The notes under the pieces are model-generated. The model saw only the letters and a list, made by a program, of their open reading frames with translations, was not told where the DNA came from and did not search any database. The position numbers and the translations under genes are program-made. From DSFT01 sp032249175 (GTDB lineage Bacteria; Hydrothermota; Hydrothermia; LBFQ01; DSFT01): a stretch of DNA of 32,950 nucleotides. Shown here piece by piece: positions 7,640-13,720 of this stretch. Within the stretch, counting starts at the first letter, position 1. Every line of letters begins with the position of its first letter. The stretch covers positions 1 through 32,950 of the forward strand of contig JAVVGK010000005.1 in assembly GCA_032249175.1 (NCBI GenBank), given 5' to 3'.

Positions 7640-8522
7640 CTTTTATAACAATGCCTTTTTCTTCAAGAGCAGATTTTAAGTAATTTGGAATAGAAAACAT
7701 AGCAAAATGCATATTAGGATAATAAAATTTAAAATTTTCTCTATTTATTTGATTAATCCTTTCATGAATAACAGTTAATTTAACATTCTCTGGATCTATT
7801 GCTTTACTTGCTATTACAAATGCCCAAGGTAATTGAAATGAAAACATAAATGTCCAATATACTTTGACAATTGGAAAAATTGTTTTTAAGGTTTTGTATA
7901 AGCTTGAAACAAAATTAGGATATAATGGGTCAGCACTTCCCGCTTGGGCAACAAAAATTCCATCATTAGAAAGCTTATTATATAATACACTATAAAATTC
8001 CTTTGTAAATAATCTAACTGAAGGACCACTCTCAATAGGCTCAGTTAAATCCGATATAATAACATCAAAAACATTATTTGTCTCTTCTACAAATCTACGA
8101 GCATCAGTATAATAAATTTTACTCCTACCATCCTCAAAAGCACCATCATTCCATTCAGGCATATATTCTTTACATAAATTTACTAATTCCTCATCAATAT
8201 CAACCATAATTGCTTCTTTAACAGAAGTATGTTTTAGAACTTCTCTTAATGTGGCACCTTCACCTCCTCCCATAATTAAAACTTTTCTTGGATTTGGATG
8301 AGAAAACATAGCAATATGAACTAATGCCTCATGATAAATATATTCATCTATATAAGCGGATTGAATTTTGTCATCAAGAAACAATGTTTTTCCAAAAGGC
8401 TCAATATCAAGAATATCAACCTTTTGATATTTAGTCTTTCCAGAATATATAATTTTTTTGACCTTATAGTAGAATAATAAGCTATCAGTATGCTTCTCAA
8501 CAAACCAAATGCCACCAAGCAT
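7611..8522 (-). CDS. Thermospermine synthase-like aminopropyltransferase
   Basis: This 303-aa paralogue of the downstream SpeE has GGGEGA (85-90), MVDIDEE, SDLTEP (157-162) and VAQAG (191-195). Spermidine synthases usually have GGGDGG, DSTDP and QSES. The E-variant, the DLxxP motif and the AQAG motif resemble thermospermine synthases of the ACL5 group, which add an aminopropyl group to spermidine. I infer a tetraamine product, which would suit growth at high temperature. It is first in the operon, with TAAAAT 9 nt before the ATG and no SD. No S-adenosylmethionine decarboxylase gene is present in the window. Confidence 0.8.
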   Translation of the reverse strand: MLGGIWFVEKHTDSLLFYYKVKKIIYSGKTKYQKVDILDIEPFGKTLFLDDKIQSAYIDEYIYHEALVHIAMFSHPNPRKVLIMGGGEGATLREVLKHTSVKEAIMVDIDEELVNLCKEYMPEWNDGAFEDGRSKIYYTDARRFVEETNNVFDVIISDLTEPIESGPSVRLFTKEFYSVLYNKLSNDGIFVAQAGSADPLYPNFVSSLYKTLKTIFPIVKVYWTFMFSFQLPWAFVIASKAIDPENVKLTVIHERINQINRENFKFYYPNMHFAMFSIPNYLKSALEEKGIVIKDDVPFIWRA

Positions 8523-8531
8523 AGAATGAAA

Positions 8532-8537
8532 ATTTTA
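8532..8537 (-). promoter_or_regulatory. Predicted -10 box (TAAAAT) for the polyamine operon
   Basis: The minus strand reads CCTTTAAAATTTTC with 9 nt between the box and the ATG at 8522. The box lies just beyond the 3' end of the upstream VTT gene, so the polyamine operon has its own start. Confidence 0.6.
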
Positions 8538-8554
8538 AAGGTTTAAGCTTTCTT

Positions 8555-9739
8555 TTAATTTTTTTTAAAGAATTTTGAAAAAATAAAGTAGATAATTAAG
8601 ACGAAAATCCCAATAGCACTTATGTAAAATGTTATTTTGGGGTCTAAATTTTTAAATCCTGCTCCAATTAAAACAATTATAGCATCTGCTGGAATCCTAA
8701 TAAATAAAATTAACATAAGAAAGTAAATTTCCTTTATTTTAAGAAGACCCGCAACAAAGCATAGTGCGTCTTTTGGAGTAAATGGTATTAAATATAAAAT
8801 ATAAAATCCAATAATTCCTTTTTCATTCACAAACTTTGAAACTTTTTCCAAATCCTCTTTTCTAATAAATTTTAAAACAATTCTTTCACCATAAATTTTG
8901 GCAATATAATATGCAGAAAAAGAACCGAATAACATACCAATTCCATCAATTAAAATACCCCAAAGACCAAATATATAACCTGCCATAAAAGGAACAAAGT
9001 GTCCTGGAATAAAAGCAATTACAATTTGAGCTATATGAAGTAAAATTATTCCTATTGCTATTAGTGGATATTTAAGTAAAATTAAGTTTTGAGGATTATA
9101 ATAGAAATAAATTGCCATTCCTATTAAAGCTCCATTAAATAAATAAAAAACCAAGTTTGAAAAATACATCGGAAAAATTTTAAACAATTTTTGATGTGGT
9201 AATAATGAAAAGATAATATATAACCCCCCAAAAATTAAAAAATCCAATTTATCTTTCAAAAATACATAACCAAGAAGAATACCATTTATAAATGTTAAAG
9301 TCTCAAATTTGTCTATTTGTGATGGAATGAAAGGTAAAGAAAAAAACAAAAATGTTAAGAATAATAATGATTTTTGGCTTGTGTTAAAATTAAGATGAAA
9401 AAGCATGAAAAGAATAATAATTATTAGGACAAATTTCCAAAGCTTGGTTAAATATGACAAATAAAAAAATGTTGAAATTATTCTCTTATCTTTTATAAAA
9501 TAGCTTAAAATGCCAATAAGGGTAGAAATTAAAAAATTAAAATAAAATAACTTTATATCAAAAACTTTGAATTCATAAGCAATACTCTCAAAGGCAATTG
9601 TAAAAATCATAATTGATAAAATTGCCCTTAAAAAATCAAATTTTAAATAGTTAGATAAAATAAACCCAAGGACAAAAACTGCGAAAAATTCCCTAAATAA
9701 AAATATAGAAATTATTGAGCTAATTATTAGGCTTATCAA
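8555..9739 (-). CDS. Polytopic membrane protein with C-terminal VTT/DedA-type domain
   Basis: The 394-aa, almost wholly hydrophobic protein has about 10-12 membrane segments by eye. The C-terminal part (about 225-390) matches the TVP38/TMEM64 (VTT, DedA-related) pattern: FIPGHFVPFMAGYIFGLWG, then GSFSAYYIAKIYGER, then YLIPFTPKDALCFVAGLL, with the re-entrant-loop prolines and basic residues. DedA-superfamily proteins act in lipid scrambling and membrane homeostasis. The first 220 residues are a run of membrane segments I do not recognise, which is about twice the usual family length. Its start is 5 nt after the guaB stop, so the two share a transcript. Confidence 0.7.
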   Translation of the reverse strand: MISLIISSIISIFLFREFFAVFVLGFILSNYLKFDFLRAILSIMIFTIAFESIAYEFKVFDIKLFYFNFLISTLIGILSYFIKDKRIISTFFYLSYLTKLWKFVLIIIILFMLFHLNFNTSQKSLLFLTFLFFSLPFIPSQIDKFETLTFINGILLGYVFLKDKLDFLIFGGLYIIFSLLPHQKLFKIFPMYFSNLVFYLFNGALIGMAIYFYYNPQNLILLKYPLIAIGIILLHIAQIVIAFIPGHFVPFMAGYIFGLWGILIDGIGMLFGSFSAYYIAKIYGERIVLKFIRKEDLEKVSKFVNEKGIIGFYILYLIPFTPKDALCFVAGLLKIKEIYFLMLILFIRIPADAIIVLIGAGFKNLDPKITFYISAIGIFVLIIYFIFSKFFKKN

Positions 9740-9744
9740 ATTTT

Positions 9745-11172
9745 TTAACTTTGTTTATAGTTTGGTGCTTCTTTTGTAATTATAATATCGTGAGGGTGGC
9801 TTTCTATAATACTAGCATGTGAAACTTTAATAAATTTAGCTTTTTCCCAAAGCTCTTGAATGTTCTTTGCACCAATATATCCCATTCCTGATTTTAGTCC
9901 TCCAACAAGTTGGAAGATGACTTCGGAAACACTTCCTCTATATGGAACAATCCCCTCAACACCTTCTGGAACAAATTTATCTCTTTCTTGAAAATATCTG
10001 TCAGAACCCATAGCTCCGAGGGAGCCCATACCCCTATAAGACTTATACTTTCTACCTTGTAGGAATACAACTTCACCTGGACTTTCATCTGTTCCCGCAA
10101 GTAAATTACCTATCATAACACAACTTGCACCTGCTGCAAGAGCCTTTACAATATCTCCTGAATATCTTATTCCTCCATCTGCTATTATTGGAATTTTAAA
10201 TTTTTTAGCAATTTCAGAGCATTCCATTATTGCAGTTAATTGTGGAACACCAACGCCTGCTATAATCCTTGTGGTACAAATTGAACCTGGACCTATACCA
10301 ACTTTAATACCATCAACATTTAGTTTTATTAAATCTTCAACAGCTTCGCCAGTTGCCACATTTCCAACTATTAAAGGAAAATCTTTAAAATGCTTTCTAA
10401 ATTCTTTAATTGCTCTTATAACATATTCTGAATGAGCATGAGCAGTGTCAATAACAATCACATCAACACCTACTGAAATTAAGGCATGACTTCTTTCAAT
10501 AATATCCTTTATTCCAACAGCAGCACCAACCCTAAGCCTTCCATTTTCATCTGTGTTTGAATTTGGATATTGAACTTTCTTCAATAAATCTTTTAATGTG
10601 ATTAGTGCTACTAATTTTAATTCCTTATCAACAATTGGTAATTTTTCAATTTTGTATTTTTTCATAATTTCTTTTGCTTCATTTGGAGTTATTGGATAAT
10701 AAGCATATATAACATTTCTATTCATAACTTCTTTTAACGGTTTTAAGTTGTTTTCTTCAAAAATCAAATCTTTTCTCGTGATAATTCCAATTAATTTTTT
10801 GTTTTCATCAACAATTGGAATACCTGATATATTCTTTTCTGCTATTAATTTTTTTGCTTCTGCTACAAGATTATCAGGACCAAGTGTCCAAGGTTCATAA
10901 ATAATCCAACTTTCATATCTTTTAACTTTTTTTACTTCTTCACTTTGTTTCTCAATTGTTAAATTTCTATGAATAATTCCAATTCCTCCTTCCTTAGCAA
11001 TTGCTATTGCCATTTTATGCTCTGTAACTGTGTCCATAGCAGATGAAACAATTGGTATGTTTAACTTTATGTTTCTGCAGAGAAATGTTTCAACATTTAC
11101 TTCACTTGGAAGAATTTCACTTCTTTGAGGAAGTAAAAGAACATCATCAAATGTCAGAGCTTCCTTAAACAT
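9745..11172 (-). CDS. guaB: Inosine-5'-monophosphate dehydrogenase GuaB
   Basis: IMPDH oxidises IMP to XMP, the committed step to GMP. The 475-aa protein has the N-terminal LTFDDVLLLPQRS, two CBS domains in the insertion at about 90-200, and the catalytic loop KVGIGPGSICTTR with Cys299. It also has the DGGIRYSGDI phosphate site and the flap with YRGMGSLGAM. Length is typical. It is a first gene: TAAAAT lies 6 nt before the ATG, which would put the transcript start on the A of the start codon. A repeat unit lies immediately upstream. It is followed by the VTT membrane protein. Confidence 0.96.
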   Translation of the reverse strand: MFKEALTFDDVLLLPQRSEILPSEVNVETFLCRNIKLNIPIVSSAMDTVTEHKMAIAIAKEGGIGIIHRNLTIEKQSEEVKKVKRYESWIIYEPWTLGPDNLVAEAKKLIAEKNISGIPIVDENKKLIGIITRKDLIFEENNLKPLKEVMNRNVIYAYYPITPNEAKEIMKKYKIEKLPIVDKELKLVALITLKDLLKKVQYPNSNTDENGRLRVGAAVGIKDIIERSHALISVGVDVIVIDTAHAHSEYVIRAIKEFRKHFKDFPLIVGNVATGEAVEDLIKLNVDGIKVGIGPGSICTTRIIAGVGVPQLTAIMECSEIAKKFKIPIIADGGIRYSGDIVKALAAGASCVMIGNLLAGTDESPGEVVFLQGRKYKSYRGMGSLGAMGSDRYFQERDKFVPEGVEGIVPYRGSVSEVIFQLVGGLKSGMGYIGAKNIQELWEKAKFIKVSHASIIESHPHDIIITKEAPNYKQS

Positions 11173-11178
11173 TTTAAA

Positions 11179-11184
11179 ATTTTA
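11179..11184 (-). promoter_or_regulatory. Predicted -10 box (TAAAAT) for guaB
   Basis: The minus strand reads GCTTTAAAATTTTAAAATG, where the last three bases are the guaB start. The gap from box to ATG is 6 nt. The core TTTAAAATTTTAAA is a palindrome. The box lies 19 nt after the end of a repeat unit. Confidence 0.6.
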
Positions 11185-11202
11185 AAGCAAAGTAATTCTG
11201 CC

Positions 11203-11375
11203 TTGTCTAATAATTCTCAAATCATTTATTTTTTTATATTTTGTCCGCCCACCCAAAAATAAGCCTTCCGCTTATAAACTTCGCCCCCCTTAAACTCCCC
11301 CGTAAAACCTAATAATTTCATTAAAGTTTTTATAAGTTATTAGTTTTCAATCACTTAACACTATTTATTGGACAA
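11203..11375 (-). repeat. Modular repeat, unit C (short form)
   Basis: On the minus strand the unit runs from TTGTCCAATAA (11375-11365) to TTATTAGACAA (11213-11203). It has a G5 run, GGGGGGCGAAG without its 3' pairing arm, a weakened second hairpin (AAGCGGAAGGCTT) and GGGTGGGCGG. It is flanked on both sides by AAAGTAATTC (11189-11198 and 11379-11388). The interval 11173-11386 holds only this unit and the guaB promoter. Confidence 0.85.
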
Positions 11376-11386
11376 TGTAAAGTAAT

Positions 11387-12241
11387 TCAAATTTCTTCAC
11401 TTGCTATTTTCTTTAAATAATCGCCATAACTACTATTTTTGTATTTATTTGCTATTTCTAAAATTTCTTTTTTTGTTATATATCCCATTCTATAAGCGAC
11501 TTCTTCAATACACCCAATTTTCAATCCTTGTCGTTTTTCAATAGTCCATATAAATAAACTTGCTTCAACAAGGCTATCAAAAGTTCCACAATCTATAAAA
11601 GTAAAACCTCTTCCCAGAATTCTATAATTTAACCTATTTTCAATTAAATAAGCTTTTAAAACATCAACAATTTCAAGCTCATTTCTTTTGGAAGGTTTTA
11701 AATTCTTCGCTACTTCAACAGCAAATTTATCAAGATAATATAATCCAATAATTGCTAAATTACTTTTTGGTTTTTCAGGTTTTTCTTCAATAGAAACAAT
11801 TTTATTGTTTTTTATTTGAGCAATACCATATCTTTTTGGCTCATTTACATAATATAAAAAAATTGAAGGAGGCTTTGTTTCTCTTAAAATTTCAGGCAGT
11901 CCATGACCATAAATGATATTATCTCCAAGTATTAAAGCAAATTCATCATCTATAAAATCTTGTGCAATAATTATGCTTTCTGCTATTCCTCTTGGTTCTT
12001 TTTGAATAGCATAATGGATTTTTATTCCAATATGACTTCCATCTGAAAGTAAAATTTTAAATTTTTCTAAGTTTTCTTTGTCAGTAATTATTAAAATTTC
12101 CTTTATGTTAGCAAGCATTAAAACTGAAAGTGGATAATAAATTAATGGTTTGTCATAAACTAAAAGAAGTTGCTTTGTAATAACTTTTGTAATAGGATAG
12201 AGTCTTGTTCCAAGCCCCCCTGCTAAAATTATACCTTTCAT
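11387..12241 (-). CDS. rfbA: Glucose-1-phosphate thymidylyltransferase
   Basis: The enzyme makes dTDP-glucose from glucose 1-phosphate and dTTP, the entry to dTDP-rhamnose and related surface sugars. The nucleotide-binding signature ILAGGLGTRLYPIT (5-18) and the sugar-phosphate motif KQLLLVYDKPLIYYPLS (23-39) are clear, followed by LILGDNIIYGHG. The 284 aa length is normal. The family usually reads KQLLPVYDKP, so Pro is Leu here. It overlaps mrp by 4 nt (ATGA) and is the second gene of that pair. No rfbB, C or D is nearby. The stop codon lies 11 nt from the repeat unit. Confidence 0.92.
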   Translation of the reverse strand: MKGIILAGGLGTRLYPITKVITKQLLLVYDKPLIYYPLSVLMLANIKEILIITDKENLEKFKILLSDGSHIGIKIHYAIQKEPRGIAESIIIAQDFIDDEFALILGDNIIYGHGLPEILRETKPPSIFLYYVNEPKRYGIAQIKNNKIVSIEEKPEKPKSNLAIIGLYYLDKFAVEVAKNLKPSKRNELEIVDVLKAYLIENRLNYRILGRGFTFIDCGTFDSLVEASLFIWTIEKRQGLKIGCIEEVAYRMGYITKKEILEIANKYKNSSYGDYLKKIASEEI

Positions 12242-13269
12242 ATAAATTCACAAATTCTATCAAATGCTTTTATAATTTCAATTTGGCTATTATTTTTAGG
12301 TTTATTTACAACAAAAGGAATTCCATTATCAGCTAATTCCAAAAATTCAACATCAAGTGGAATTTGACAAATTAAAGGAATATTGAATTCTTCTGAAAGA
12401 ATTTTTCCTCCATCTTTCCCAAAAATATCAATTCTTTTACCGCAAGTATCAATAATATAACTCATATTTTCAACAATTCCAATAATTTTGACTTGTAGTT
12501 TTCTAAAAGCATTTATTGTTCTTCTAACATCATCAAGAGATATTTTTTGAGGTGTTGTTATAATAATAATGCCATCCAATTTTACTAATTGACAAGTTGA
12601 AATTTGAGCATCTCCTGTTCCTGGTGGAAAGTCAATAATTAAATAATCTAAATTGCCCCAAAGCGTATTGAAAAATAAATCTGAAAATACTTTGTGAAAC
12701 ATTGTCCCTCTCCAAATAACAGGAACGCCTTCATCTAATAAACTTGAAAAACTTACAATTTTTATTCCATAATTTTCAACAGGTATAAACTTATTATCTT
12801 GACTAATTTTTAAAACTTGACCTTTTATATTTAATAATGTTCCCGCTGATGGACCATATACATCTGCATCAAAAAATCCTACTTTATAATTTTTTTGAGC
12901 AAGGCTAACTGCCAAATTTACTGCAATTGTAGATTTACCAACACCTCCTTTACCACTTGCTATCCCAATAATTTTTTTAATTCCTTCAATTCTTTGAGGA
13001 TTAAATATGTTTTTCTGCTCCACTTTTTGATCTTTTTCAAATTTTTCTTTTACTATAATTTCTATCTTTTCTAAATTCATCTTTTCTTTTAATGCAGTTT
13101 TTATAACATTTGAGATTTCATTTGAATAATTTATGTATTCTTTTGGAATTCTTAGAAAAATTTTAAGTTTTTCATTTTCAAAAAAAACTTCACTAACCCA
13201 TCCAAGCTCAACGATATTTGAGCTATCAATTTTAATGTCTTTTAAAACTTTATATATCTCTTTAAGCAT
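12238..13269 (-). CDS. mrp: Mrp/ApbC-type P-loop ATPase, Fe-S carrier family
   Basis: Mrp/NBP35-family proteins bind and transfer Fe-S clusters. This 343-aa protein has an N-terminal MIP18-like (DUF59) region at about 1-90, which is weakly conserved, and the deviant Walker A SGKGGVGKST (105-114). These are followed by FFDADVYGPS and IIDFPPGTGD. The usual bridging CPxCG after NMS is here NMSYIIDTCG: only Cys276 is kept and the first Cys is replaced by Ile273. That may alter cluster binding. It is first in its operon, with TAAAAT 10 nt before the ATG and two repeat units upstream. The stop overlaps rfbA by 4 nt. Confidence 0.9.
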   Translation of the reverse strand: MLKEIYKVLKDIKIDSSNIVELGWVSEVFFENEKLKIFLRIPKEYINYSNEISNVIKTALKEKMNLEKIEIIVKEKFEKDQKVEQKNIFNPQRIEGIKKIIGIASGKGGVGKSTIAVNLAVSLAQKNYKVGFFDADVYGPSAGTLLNIKGQVLKISQDNKFIPVENYGIKIVSFSSLLDEGVPVIWRGTMFHKVFSDLFFNTLWGNLDYLIIDFPPGTGDAQISTCQLVKLDGIIIITTPQKISLDDVRRTINAFRKLQVKIIGIVENMSYIIDTCGKRIDIFGKDGGKILSEEFNIPLICQIPLDVEFLELADNGIPFVVNKPKNNSQIEIIKAFDRICEFI

Positions 13270-13279
13270 AATGACGAAA

Positions 13280-13285
13280 ATTTTA
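13280..13285 (-). promoter_or_regulatory. Predicted -10 box (TAAAAT) for mrp-rfbA
   Basis: The minus strand reads CACTTTAAAATTTTC, 10 nt before the ATG at 13269. It lies 27 nt after the GACA of the repeat end. Confidence 0.6.
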
Positions 13286-13311
13286 AAGTGCCTTGATTTA
13301 TTTTTCTAGCT

Positions 13312-13504
13312 TTGTCCAATAATTCTGAAACTATTTATTTTTCTATATTTTCCCCACCCACCCTGAAAATAAGGCTTCGCCTTATAAATGCCCATTTTTC
13401 AGCTGGGGGCTTCGCCCCCTAATAGTCCCCCATGAAATCGATAGTTTTAGAAAATCTTTCATAACTTATTGATTATCAACCACTTAACACTATTTATTGG
13501 ACAA
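13312..13504 (-). repeat. Modular repeat, unit D1 (best-preserved long form)
   Basis: On the minus strand it begins TTGTCCAATAA and ends TTATTGGACAA, exact inverted termini of 11 bp. Between them are TTGATAATCAA, a G5 run, hairpin GGGGGC-GAA-GCCCCC (13405-13419), hairpin ATAAGGC-GAA-GCCTTAT followed by TTTC (13369-13385), and GGGTGGGTGGGG (13352-13363). The second hairpin with its T-run could act as an intrinsic terminator. The whole 13270-13720 interval is repeats plus the mrp promoter; I see no gene in it. Confidence 0.9.
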
Positions 13505-13520
13505 AGCATATTTTTCTGCG

Positions 13521-13664
13521 TTGTCTAACAATTCTGAAATTACGATTATTTGTTATTTTTCCCATCCACCCTATAAATAAGCCTTCGGCTTAAAACTTCG
13601 CCCCCTAACAAACCCCCAAAAAAACAATAATTTCCTGAAATTTTTAACATTATTTATTGGACAA
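13521..13664 (-). repeat. Modular repeat, unit D2 (short form)
   Basis: This 144-nt unit runs on the minus strand from TTGTCCAATAA (13664) to TTGTTAGACAA (13521). It lacks the TTGATAATCAA module and the 3' arm of hairpin 1. It keeps AAGCC-GAA-GGCTT and GGGTGGATGGG. It is separated from D1 by a 16-nt spacer, and the two unit ends can pair across it. Confidence 0.85.
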
Positions 13665-13719
13665 AGCATATTTTTCCTCATTTTACCCACCCTAAAAATA
13701 AGCTTACCGCTTAAAACTT
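13665..13719 (-). repeat. Modular repeat, internal fragment D3
   Basis: This is a partial unit in the same orientation, next to the stop codon of the EF-G-like gene. It contains a degenerate hairpin (AAGC-GGTAA-GCTT) followed by ATTTTT, then GGGTGGGT. It begins with the same spacer word (AGCATATTTTTC on the plus strand) as the D1/D2 junction. The hairpin plus T-run could terminate the EF-G-like gene. Confidence 0.7.
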
Positions 13720-13720
13720 C

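Noticed and set aside
13270..13720. Integron attC-like cassette array
   Set aside because: The repeats have hairpins and inverted ends, but no GTTRRRY-type core sites and no integrase gene, and the flanking genes are housekeeping.
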